DNA of 15,232 nt, from the NCBI GenBank assembly GCA_016763215.1, contig JAESUF010000363.1:1-15232 (forward strand), in the 5' to 3' direction. A program made the position numbers and the translations under genes. Shown here piece after piece: positions 1 through 7,218 of this stretch. Below the pieces are notes generated by a model. The model had not been told where the DNA came from. It was given only the letters and a program-made list of their open reading frames with translations, and made no database searches. This DNA comes from Flavobacteriaceae bacterium (GTDB lineage: Bacteria; Bacteroidota; Bacteroidia; Flavobacteriales; Flavobacteriaceae). The stretch's first letter is position 1. The number at the start of each line of letters is the position of its first letter.

Positions 1-615
1 CTCTCCGAGCTTAAAGTCAACGGGTTTTGAGAAAATTGGTCCATCAAAAACAAAAGTATGAAACTCACCATTCTCTCCACAAACATCTACATTCTCAGGT
101 AAGTCTTTTATAAATTGTTCGTCAATGATTCTTCCTACAAATTCTTCTCCCAACAATTTTGCATTTACACAAACTGTAATGGCTTTAAAACCTAATTCTA
201 AAAACTCATTCAATAACGCTTTGGTGTCTTGTTTCCAAAGAGGATAGACTCCTTGAATTCCTACATCAGCTAATTTGGTATCTCTGTACGTTTTTAAATC
301 TTCCAAAAAAATATCGCCAAAAACACCGTGGGTATAGTCTTGCTCAACCAAAGAACTCATTGCTTCTCTCATGGTTTCAGAATACACCTCCATGGTTACA
401 TCAGCAGCAAATGGAATGGTTTGTAATGGAATTCCAATCAACTCAGCTTGTTTTTGCAACAATTCTTCACGCAAACCATGCATGGAAACTCGTTGAAAAT
501 CTTTGTTGGTCGTAGTGACTAATAAATCAATAGAATACTCAGAGTTCTGTAGCATTTTGTACAATGCTAAGGCCGAATCTTTCCCTGAAGACCAGTTGAA
601 GTAGGTTTTTTTCAT
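1..615 (-). CDS. Dph6-type ATP-pyrophosphatase (diphthine-ammonia ligase family), 3' end cut by window edge
   Basis: I translated this by hand from the ATG at 615; 205 codons stay open to base 1. The N-terminus carries the PP-loop SSGKDSA (residues 9-15), which binds ATP in the adenine-nucleotide alpha-hydrolase fold, and the family motif CGENGEFHT lies at residues 179-187, near the usual C-terminus, so perhaps 15-30 residues are missing beyond the edge. In archaea and eukaryotes this family amidates diphthine on elongation factor 2. Bacteria lack diphthamide, so the bacterial substrate is unknown and the usual name is only a family label. It follows rimO in the same direction, separated by 74 bases that hold a palindromic repeat, so co-transcription with rimO is possible. 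Family assignment is firm; function is not. Confidence 0.85.
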   Translation of the reverse strand, partial: MKKTYFNWSSGKDSALALYKMLQNSEYSIDLLVTTTNKDFQRVSMHGLREELLQKQAELIGIPLQTIPFAADVTMEVYSETMREAMSSLVEQDYTHGVFGDIFLEDLKTYRDTKLADVGIQGVYPLWKQDTKALLNEFLELGFKAITVCVNAKLLGEEFVGRIIDEQFIKDLPENVDVCGENGEFHTFVFDGPIFSKPVDFKLGE

Positions 616-617
616 AG

Positions 618-682
618 TGTCATTCCGCACTTGATGCGGAATCTATTTTAAATTATGGATTCCCGTTTTCACAGGAATGACA
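618..682. repeat. Nested palindromic intergenic repeat (REP/MITE-like)
   Basis: The 9-base end TGTCATTCC (618-626) is exactly complementary to GGAATGACA (674-682). Inside it, ATTCCGC (622-628) pairs with GCGGAAT (636-642) across a 7-base loop, and GGAATC (638-643) can pair with GATTCC (658-663). The element can therefore fold either as one long stem or as two side-by-side hairpins. It fills almost the whole gap between the rimO stop and the dph6-like start. Its GTCATTCC...GGAATGAC ends resemble dispersed intergenic repeats common in bacterial genomes. I saw no second copy in this window. It could also attenuate read-through from rimO. Confidence 0.75.
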
Positions 683-689
683 AGAATCA

Positions 690-2003
690 TTATTTCACTG
701 GCGTTCCATACAAATCAAAATCACCAGCCTCATGAATTTTTACATCCACAAACTCTCCAACTTTGATATAATGTTCTCTAGCATCTACCAACACATCATT
801 ATCTACATCAGGTGAGTCAAACTCAGTACGTCCGTAAAAATAATTTCCTTCTTTTCGGTCGAATAAGCATTTAAATGTTTTACCTATTTTCTCTTGATTC
901 AATTCCCAAGAAATCTGACCTTGAATCTCCATGATTTCATTCACACGTTGAAACTTCACATCAGCAGGTACGTCATCTTCTAAAACAAAGGCTCCAGTAT
1001 TTTCTTCATGTGAGTACTCAAAAGCCCCCATACGTTCGAAGCGCATCTCCTCTACCCAATCTTTCAATTCTTGAAACTGTTCTTCTGTTTCACCTGGATA
1101 ACCAACAATTAAGGTAGTTCTAATCCCCATGTTTGGAACAGCTTCTCGGAATTTATGTATCAAACTTGTGGTCTTTTCATGCGTGGTTCCACGCTTCATA
1201 GACTTTAAAATTTCTGTATTGATATGTTGTAATGGAATGTCTAAATAGTTACACACCTTTGGCTCACTTTTCATTACCTCCAAAACATCTAATGGAAATC
1301 CAGTAGGAAATGCATAATGCAAACGAATCCACTCGATTCCTTCTACTTTCACCAAGGCTTGTAATAATTCTGCTAGTGCACGTTTTTTATAGATATCCAA
1401 TCCGTAATAAGTAAGATCTTGCGCAATTAGCATCACTTCTTTAATTCCTTTCTCTGCTAACTTTTCAGCTTCTATAATAATATCTTCAATAGGTGTCGAT
1501 TTATGTTTTCCTCTCATTAAGGGAATCGCACAAAACGAACAAGGTCTATCACAACCTTCAGCAATCTTTAAATATGCATAGTGTTTAGGTGTGGTTGTTA
1601 AACGCTCGCCAATTAATTCGTGTTTATAATCGGCCCCCAATACCTTCAATAAATTAGGTAAATCATGAGTCCCAAAATACTGATCTACATCTGTAATTTC
1701 TTTTTCTAAATCTGGTTTATAGCGCTCACTTAAACAGCCCGTCACAAAAACCTTATCGATATCGCCAGCTTCTTTTTTCTCTACATAATGTAAGATAGTA
1801 TCTATAGATTCTTCCTTCGCTTTTCCTATAAATCCGCAAGTGTTGATAACCACAATGTTTCCTTCATCATTTTCATCCTCATGAACAACATCTTTGCCAT
1901 TGGCTTTTAGTTGTCCCATTAGTACTTCAGAATCATAGATGTTTTTAGAACACCCTAAAGTAACTACATTGATCTTATTTTTTTTGACTGTCTTTGTACG
2001 CAT
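690..2003 (-). CDS. rimO: Ribosomal protein S12 (uS12) methylthiotransferase RimO
   Basis: This 437-residue radical-SAM enzyme adds a methylthio group to the beta-carbon of the conserved Asp of ribosomal protein uS12. The N-terminal UPF0004 domain supplies the three Cys for the auxiliary iron-sulfur cluster: C18 (in LGCSKN), C56 (in NTCGF) and C90 (in TGCLSE). The radical-SAM triad CxxxCxxC is C151, C155 and C158 in EGCDRPCSFC. A TRAM domain ends the protein from about residue 370. Length and motif order are typical of RimO rather than the tRNA enzyme MiaB. The ATG start gives the usual N-terminus a few residues before the first cluster motif. A TAnnTTTG box lies 22-29 bases upstream. The dph6-like gene follows in the same direction. 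Confidence 0.96.
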   Translation of the reverse strand: MRTKTVKKNKINVVTLGCSKNIYDSEVLMGQLKANGKDVVHEDENDEGNIVVINTCGFIGKAKEESIDTILHYVEKKEAGDIDKVFVTGCLSERYKPDLEKEITDVDQYFGTHDLPNLLKVLGADYKHELIGERLTTTPKHYAYLKIAEGCDRPCSFCAIPLMRGKHKSTPIEDIIIEAEKLAEKGIKEVMLIAQDLTYYGLDIYKKRALAELLQALVKVEGIEWIRLHYAFPTGFPLDVLEVMKSEPKVCNYLDIPLQHINTEILKSMKRGTTHEKTTSLIHKFREAVPNMGIRTTLIVGYPGETEEQFQELKDWVEEMRFERMGAFEYSHEENTGAFVLEDDVPADVKFQRVNEIMEIQGQISWELNQEKIGKTFKCLFDRKEGNYFYGRTEFDSPDVDNDVLVDAREHYIKVGEFVDVKIHEAGDFDLYGTPVK

Positions 2004-2024
2004 TTATAAGTAAAAGTTAGATTG

Positions 2025-2032
2025 CAAAAATA
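2025..2032 (-). promoter_or_regulatory. Candidate rimO -7 box (TAnnTTTG)
   Basis: Read on the minus strand this is TATTTTTG, an exact match to the Bacteroidota -7 consensus TAnnTTTG, about 22 bases before the rimO ATG. No TTG -33 box is visible at the expected distance, and such AT-rich matches arise by chance, so it is only a candidate. Confidence 0.4.
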
Positions 2033-2176
2033 CTATTTTTCATACTGCTTAATTACTATCTTGTTAATACTTTTCAGTAATAACTCATCCTTTCTACAGA
2101 ACATCTAAAGGAACAGTGAATTTACATCTCTATTCCCTCCTCACTTCAGCCTAATCTGTTTTAAATAGCACACAAA

Positions 2177-2186
2177 AACAATTGTT
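2177..2186. repeat. 10-base perfect palindrome in the rimO/P450 divergent gap
   Basis: AACAATTGTT is a perfect palindrome in the 289-base gap between the divergent rimO and P450 starts, about 107 bases before the P450 ATG. It could be an operator for a dimeric regulator, but no regulator gene is adjacent and a 10-base AT-rich palindrome can be chance. No convincing TAnnTTTG box for the P450 was found; TACTTTTT (2186-2193) and TATTTTTA (2218-2225) each match 7 of 8 positions. Confidence 0.2.
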
Positions 2187-2292
2187 ACTTTTTAATAATC
2201 AGGCATTTATACTCGTTTATTTTTAAAAAATAAAGTCCAAATTTGTTTATGACTAAAGAATTCACCTCATCTAATTTAAAAAACACCCTATT

Positions 2293-3537
2293 ATGAAAAT
2301 AGAAAATGATCCATATCCTGGCTATGATAATTTACTAGATAAAAGTGCTATAAGTTGGAATCCTGATGCAAATATGTGGTTTGTACTTGGGAGAGATGAA
2401 GTTTTAAAAGTTGGTCCAAATATTAAAAAATTTAGTGTTCGTAAAGGATATCGTGAAAAAGGAGAGGTGATACGAGCAAAACTAGCAGGCACTCCATTAG
2501 AGAAAATGTCAGACGGTCTTTTACGATTTTCTGATCCGCCAGATTGGGATGTTCGCAGATGGATGCATGAAGCTGCAGTACCGTATAAAAAATTTGAAGG
2601 CCCAGAATCACGTCCACAAACATTACGAGATCAATTTCAAAAAATTGTTGATGCTCAATTTGAAAAAGTAAAGGGTGAAAAATATATTGATGCAATACAA
2701 GAACTCTGCTTCCCTTTGCCTTGCTATACAACCATGGCTGTCTTAGGAGTACCATTAGATGATTATGAAAAAATGCGAGAATGGACGTACAATGGTGTTT
2801 TAATTATGTTTCGAATGACTACCGATTGGGATTTCTATTCGGATGAGTCCATTGCAAGAGCGATAAACGCTTCCATTGAATTAGAAAAATATTTTGGAGA
2901 ACTACTTGCTAAAAAAAGAAAAGAACCTAGTGACGATTTTATAAGTAGGCTCCTACATTACCAAGAGCACAGCACCATTAAAGTTACCGATTATCAGTTA
3001 ATTCAAATTACAGTAAATCATCTCATGGGAGGACTTCATGAATCAAGTATCGCTTTACTTGCTGATGGTATTCACCTTCTTATATCATCGGGTCAATATA
3101 AAGATCTTGTAGATGATCCTACTTTGATTCAAGGAGCTGTTGAAGAAATTCTTAGATTTCATCCGTACGCACCGATAAATTTACGGGTTGCGAATGAAGA
3201 TGTGGTTGTTGCAGGAAATACCATTAAAAAGGGACAATTTTGCTTAATTAATCTTGCTTGTGCACAAAGAGACCCAAGGAAATGGGAAAATGCGAGAACT
3301 TTTGATATTAGACGCGAAGGAGATGACAATGGAGATATGTCCTTTGGTTGGGGACCACATCAATGTACTGGAAGACCACAAATAAGAATGCTAGCAAATG
3401 TCTTTTTTGAAACTCTTACAAAAACATATCCTAATTTACGTATCCCAGAATGGCCTGAAAATGCTTATATGAGGTTGCAATACCAACCAAGAGCCGACAT
3501 TAATCTTTTAGAATCATTACCATTAGCACTAATTTAA
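2293..3537 (+). CDS. Cytochrome P450, soluble bacterial type
   Basis: This 414-residue protein has the length of a soluble bacterial class I P450 and no membrane anchor. The heme-binding loop FGWGPHQCTGR places the thiolate ligand at C358. The K-helix ExxR is E285-R288 (EEILRFHP). The I-helix reads MGGLHESS (residues 245-252), so the usual acid-alcohol pair Glu-Thr is E250-S251. In the C-helix region DPPDWDVRRW keeps the DPP start, but the heme-propionate His common in this family appears to be W85. No ferredoxin or ferredoxin reductase is encoded in the window, so electrons must come from elsewhere. The epimerase-like gene starts 12 bases after its stop, so the two are very likely one transcript. 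P450s that demethylate 6-O-methyl-galactose from red-algal porphyran are known in marine Flavobacteriia; that role here is only conjecture. Confidence 0.93.
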   Translation: MKIENDPYPGYDNLLDKSAISWNPDANMWFVLGRDEVLKVGPNIKKFSVRKGYREKGEVIRAKLAGTPLEKMSDGLLRFSDPPDWDVRRWMHEAAVPYKKFEGPESRPQTLRDQFQKIVDAQFEKVKGEKYIDAIQELCFPLPCYTTMAVLGVPLDDYEKMREWTYNGVLIMFRMTTDWDFYSDESIARAINASIELEKYFGELLAKKRKEPSDDFISRLLHYQEHSTIKVTDYQLIQITVNHLMGGLHESSIALLADGIHLLISSGQYKDLVDDPTLIQGAVEEILRFHPYAPINLRVANEDVVVAGNTIKKGQFCLINLACAQRDPRKWENARTFDIRREGDDNGDMSFGWGPHQCTGRPQIRMLANVFFETLTKTYPNLRIPEWPENAYMRLQYQPRADINLLESLPLALI

Positions 3538-3549
3538 AACTGTATCACA

Positions 3550-4395
3550 ATGAAGTACGGAATTAACATGTTGCTATGGGCAACAGACCTTAATGAATCG
3601 CATTACCCTTTAATTGAGAATATTAAAAATTGGGGCTATGATGCTATTGAGTTTCCTATTTTTAATTATGATTTATCTCATTTTAAAAAAATAGGCTCCA
3701 AACTAGATGATTTAGAATTGGAAAGAACTACTGTGGCTATAAACACACCAGAATCCAATCCTATTTCTCTCGATCCAGCTATTCGTAAAACTGCGATTGA
3801 AAATTTAAAACGCTCTGTAGATGTCGCCTACGCATCGGGAAGTAAAATACTTTGCGGGCCTCTACATTCTGCTATTGGATTGGCTTCAGCAACAGGGCCT
3901 ACTTCTGACGAATTAAAGTATTGTTCGGAAGTACTTACACAAGTAGCTGATCATGCTAAAGAAGCCGACATCACCTTGGCTCTAGAATATCTTAACAGGT
4001 TTGAATGCTATATTTTAACTTGTGCAACTGATTTGGTTTCGTTTGTTAAAGAGGTTAACCATCCTAACTTAAAATTAATGTATGATACATTTCATGCAAA
4101 CATAGAGGAGAAAAACATTGAACAAGCCATTCGTGAATCGGCAGAATTATGCGTTCATTTTCATATTGCAGAAAATGATCGATCCACTCCTGGACAAGGA
4201 GGTGTCGATTGGAAAACAACTTTTAAAACATTAAAAGATGTAAATTATGATGGCATGATGACTATTGAAGCTTTCGGACAAGCAATTCCTGACATGGTCT
4301 CATCTATGCATATTTGGCGCAAAATGTATCCAAACGAAGAATATCTCGCTAAAAAAGGCTTAGAGTTTATGAAAAATAGTTGGGAAAATTTATAA
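3550..4395 (+). CDS. Sugar 3-epimerase-like TIM barrel (D-tagatose/D-psicose 3-epimerase family, AP-endonuclease-2 fold)
   Basis: This 281-residue protein has the length of D-tagatose 3-epimerase. All four expected metal ligands can be placed: E146 in LEYLNRFE, D179 in MYDTFHANIEE, H205 in HFHIAEND and E240 in TIEAFG. E146 and E240 are also the acid-base pair of the 1,2-proton-shift mechanism at C3 of ketohexoses. NRFE and DTFHxNIEE are strongly typical of the 3-epimerase branch and less so of xylose isomerase or hydroxypyruvate isomerase. R211 fits the substrate-binding Arg. No signal peptide is present, so it is cytoplasmic. It follows the P450 with a 12-base gap, suggesting a keto-sugar or related polyol is handled in the same pathway. 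The exact sugar is unknown. Confidence 0.85.
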   Translation: MKYGINMLLWATDLNESHYPLIENIKNWGYDAIEFPIFNYDLSHFKKIGSKLDDLELERTTVAINTPESNPISLDPAIRKTAIENLKRSVDVAYASGSKILCGPLHSAIGLASATGPTSDELKYCSEVLTQVADHAKEADITLALEYLNRFECYILTCATDLVSFVKEVNHPNLKLMYDTFHANIEEKNIEQAIRESAELCVHFHIAENDRSTPGQGGVDWKTTFKTLKDVNYDGMMTIEAFGQAIPDMVSSMHIWRKMYPNEEYLAKKGLEFMKNSWENL

Positions 4396-4403
4396 TTCTC
4401 CCA
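4381..4403. terminator. Hairpin at the epimerase/amidase convergent junction
   Basis: TGGGAAAATT (4381-4390) pairs with AATTCTCCCA (4394-4403) with one mismatch and a 3-base loop, and it overlaps the epimerase stop codon. On the minus strand a run of five T follows several bases after the hairpin; on plus there is no clear U-tract. It is plausible as a terminator for the amidase or for both converging genes, but weak. Confidence 0.4.
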
Positions 4404-4415
4404 ATAACAAATGCG

Positions 4416-6059
4416 CTACTCATAATTGACTGGCAATTTTCGATGCTTGGTTATTCGCTCAAAAGCAATACCCAATATCAATAATTTAGCATCCTGTTGT
4501 GGCTTTACAATAAAAGTCAGGCTAATTGGCTCTCCTGTCTTTTTATATCCCATAGGCACTGTAATATTTGGGTATTCAGCAACTGCTGAAAAAGCGGAAT
4601 GATAATTATTGATGGATAAGATAGCATCTAAATTTTGAGTATCCAACGCTTCAAAATAAGTACGTGCATTATCCTTCAATGTTTTTTTGATTTCTTGTAA
4701 TTGCTCTACAGTAGTCGTATCAGCCACAATTCCATCAAACAATTGTTGTCCGTATGGAGCTCTTAAAACAGAATCTTTTAAATTGTAATTGATGACATCT
4801 TGTACAGAGCGAACTTTTACATTCTTATCGGTATGCATTTTCAAATACTCAGGTAAGTCATGTTTCATATCAATATTCAACAAGGTTAAAAACCCAGGCA
4901 ACCCAACTCTTGGAGGTGTCAATTCTATAATCTCTGCACCGTCTTCTTTTATTTTTTGTATGTTGGCATTGTAAACAGAATCTGTAAGTAATTGTTTGAA
5001 AACACCAAATCGTTTTCCTTTTAAATTATCCTTAAAAGTTCCGAATTTCTGATCAACGTACCGAAAAGATTTTGAATCTGTTTCATCATAACCAAACATC
5101 GCATTGATAAAAACAAAAGTATCAATCACATTTTTAGTCATAGGCCCTGGAGTATCTAAGGTACTAGAAATCGGAACGATTCCGGTTCTACTTAATAGAC
5201 CAACAGTAGGTTTTAACCCAACCACAGAATTCTGGCTTGAAGGTGAAGTGATGGGACCCGCTGTTTCCGTTCCAACTGCTGCAACTGCATAATTAGCTGC
5301 TACTATAGCACCACTTCCTGCACTAGAGCCTCCTGTTTCGAACTTCGCTCTTCCATAAGGATTTAAGGTTTGCCCCCCTACTGCACTATATCCTACTGGG
5401 CATCCGTTACAGAAAAAATACGCCCATTCGCTTAAGTTCGCTTTTCCAAGAATCAATGCTCCTTCTTCTTTCAATCGTTTTACAATAAAAGCATCTTCAG
5501 TATTTTTGTTTTCAGCCAACGCTTGAGCACCGGCAGTAGTTGCCATTCCTTTTGTATTAATATTATCCTTTAAAAAAATGGGCATCCCATATATTTTATA
5601 AGGAGTTACCGCCTTACTTATTCGTAAACTATCTCTACTCCTAGCTTCATTCAACACATTAGGGTTTAAAGCAATTATTGCATTTAAGGATGTTGTGCTA
5701 TCGCTTTCAAATTTTCGTATGCGGTATAAATAAAACAAGGTCAATTTCTCATAAGACAACTTTCCATCTCTGACATGCTTTTGTAGTGTAGGAATGTTTT
5801 GCTCAATTATTAATGGCTTTAAGGCATTGTATTCATCCTCTGAAAAATTTGACAATTCGGTATCAAATGGTTTAAACACTTCATTCATATCTAAATATTT
5901 AGATTGAAAGAGCTTAAATTTCATTCGAGGATTTTGGTGTTCTTGCTGTTTTTCTAATTCAAGAGTCTCGTTGTATTTTTTGAAATATCCTGTAGCTACT
6001 TTTTCTTGACAACTATAAATAAAAGCTGTTAGAAACAAAAGAGTAATAACTTGTTTCAT
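4416..6059 (-). CDS. Amidase-signature family lipoprotein with the Ser nucleophile replaced by Pro
   Basis: The preferred start is the ATG at 6059 (547 residues), because it gives the lipoprotein signal MKQVITLLFLTAFIYSC with lipid-anchored C17. The longer frame to 6110 would begin upstream of the likely promoter. The amidase-signature fold is clear: catalytic K164 in FLKDNINTKG, cis-Ser S245 in GGSSAGSG, then GTETAGPITSP. Amidases of this family hydrolyse amide bonds using Lys, cis-Ser and a Ser nucleophile 24 residues after the cis-Ser, in a motif like GTETxGSI. Here that exact position is P269, codon CCC (complement of 5253-5255), one base from Ser TCC. The rest of the frame is intact. The protein is probably inactive, or the base is an error or recent mutation. 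It is divergent from a broken serine hydrolase that also has a lipoprotein signal. Confidence 0.9.
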   Translation of the reverse strand: MKQVITLLFLTAFIYSCQEKVATGYFKKYNETLELEKQQEHQNPRMKFKLFQSKYLDMNEVFKPFDTELSNFSEDEYNALKPLIIEQNIPTLQKHVRDGKLSYEKLTLFYLYRIRKFESDSTTSLNAIIALNPNVLNEARSRDSLRISKAVTPYKIYGMPIFLKDNINTKGMATTAGAQALAENKNTEDAFIVKRLKEEGALILGKANLSEWAYFFCNGCPVGYSAVGGQTLNPYGRAKFETGGSSAGSGAIVAANYAVAAVGTETAGPITSPSSQNSVVGLKPTVGLLSRTGIVPISSTLDTPGPMTKNVIDTFVFINAMFGYDETDSKSFRYVDQKFGTFKDNLKGKRFGVFKQLLTDSVYNANIQKIKEDGAEIIELTPPRVGLPGFLTLLNIDMKHDLPEYLKMHTDKNVKVRSVQDVINYNLKDSVLRAPYGQQLFDGIVADTTTVEQLQEIKKTLKDNARTYFEALDTQNLDAILSINNYHSAFSAVAEYPNITVPMGYKKTGEPISLTFIVKPQQDAKLLILGIAFERITKHRKLPVNYE

Positions 6060-6080
6060 TGCGGTGGTTTTTGATAAAAT

Positions 6081-6088
6081 CAAAGATA
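6081..6088 (-). promoter_or_regulatory. Candidate amidase -7 box (TAnnTTTG)
   Basis: On the minus strand this reads TATCTTTG, an exact TAnnTTTG match 22-29 bases before the amidase ATG at 6059. It supports that start, since transcription from here could not include the longer frame starting at 6110. TATGTTTT (6087-6094) on the plus strand overlaps it and matches 7 of 8 positions, a possible -7 box for the divergent serine hydrolase. No -33 TTG is well placed for either. Confidence 0.4.
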
Positions 6089-6127
6089 TGTTTTTAAACC
6101 TTACCCTCATATCTGAGTCATAAAGAC

Positions 6128-7218
6128 ATGAAAAAATCCATGACTCAAATGCCTTTGATTTTTAGCCTATTTTTATTTCTCTTTGCTTGTAACTCGGATA
6201 ATACAATAGATGAAGTCCAAGTAGCAGAAGAAGGATTGTACTTTCCTTCTATAAATTCTTCAACTTGGGAAACTACATCTCTTCAAGAATTAGGATGGAA
6301 TGAAAATGCATCATCTGACTTGCTAGCTTTTTTGGAAGCGACCCATACAGATAGTTTTATTGTTTTAAAAGATGGGAAAATTGTTATTGAAGAATACTTT
6401 CATGGTACTACTTCTTCTACATTGAATCCATGGTTTTCAGCTGGAAAAACATTAACCGCATTTACCCTTGGCTTGGCACAACAAGAAGGATACTTATCTC
6501 TCAATGATAAAACAAGTGATTATTTGGGAGTTGGTTGGACAAACATGCCTATAGAAAAAGAAAACTTAATTACAATCAAACATCAATTAACAATGACTAA
6601 TGGCGGAGATATACGACTTTAGATACGTTTTGTACAGATCCGATTTGCTTAGACTATTTAAACAATGCTGGTACATTTTGGTACTATTATAATGCTTTTT
6701 ATTCACTTCTTCAACCCCTCATAAATACGGCAGTACCTCAAGGATTTGAAATTTATTTTCATGAAAAAATTGAAGAAGAAATTGGCATAAATGGAATTTG
6801 GTTTCCAAGCGGGTACAATAAATTTTACTTTAGTACTGCTCGAGAAATGGCTCGCTTTGGTTTGCTAAATTTAAATCGTGGGAATTGGGATGGCACACAA
6901 CTTTTAAATGAAACCTATTTCAATGAAATGACAAACACTTCTCAACAGCAGAACAAATCCTATGGATATCTATGGTGGTTAAATGGAAAGGAAAGCTATA
7001 GAACTCCTTCTTCAGTAGACCTATATTCTGGGAAATTAATTCCGAATGCACCAAACGACCTATTCGCTGGTCTAGGAGCTAAGGATCAAAAACTGCATGT
7101 TGTTCCAAGTCAGAACTTGGTAATCATTCGAATGGGTGATGCTGGAAATACAACATTACTGGGTCCTTCAAGCTATGATAATTTGTTATGGGAGAAAATT
7201 AATGCAGTAATTAATTAA
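6128..7218 (+). pseudogene. Class C beta-lactamase-family serine hydrolase lipoprotein, frameshifted
   Basis: The first part (6128-6622) gives a lipoprotein signal ending LFLFLFAC (C21) and a serine-hydrolase domain with the SxxK motif SAGK (S104, K107). It then runs into TAG directly after LTMTNGGD. The second part continues in another frame with no stop from about 6601 to 7218: CTDPICLDYL, the YxN motif in WYYYN (about 6680-6695), FSTAREMARFGLLNLN, YGYLWWLNGK and a C-terminal GLGAKDQKLHVVP that replaces the KTG box. Removing one AT from ATAT at 6609-6612 restores a single frame of 363 codons reading NGGDTTLDTFCTDP, a natural join. The relatives are penicillin-binding-protein-like esterases and peptidases that act in the periplasm. 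No slippery heptamer is seen, so programmed frameshifting is unlikely. The ATG at 6847 would give only a fragment without the catalytic Ser. Confidence 0.85.

Noticed and set aside
2432..2755. 107-codon minus-strand frame inside the P450 gene
   Set aside because: It is antisense to a P450 with intact motifs, and its Leu/His/Phe-rich translation resembles no family.
4789..5292. Two short plus-strand frames (4789-4974 and 5104-5292) inside the amidase gene
   Set aside because: They are antisense to the conserved amidase-signature region and have no domain or start context.
6060..6110. 17-codon N-terminal extension of the amidase (start at 6110)
   Set aside because: It would place residues before a clear lipoprotein signal and start upstream of the TATCTTTG box.
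6600..6625. Programmed ribosomal frameshift joining the two serine-hydrolase frames
   Set aside because: No slippery heptamer, stimulatory stem or internal SD-like motif is visible; a 2-bp duplication explains the join more simply.
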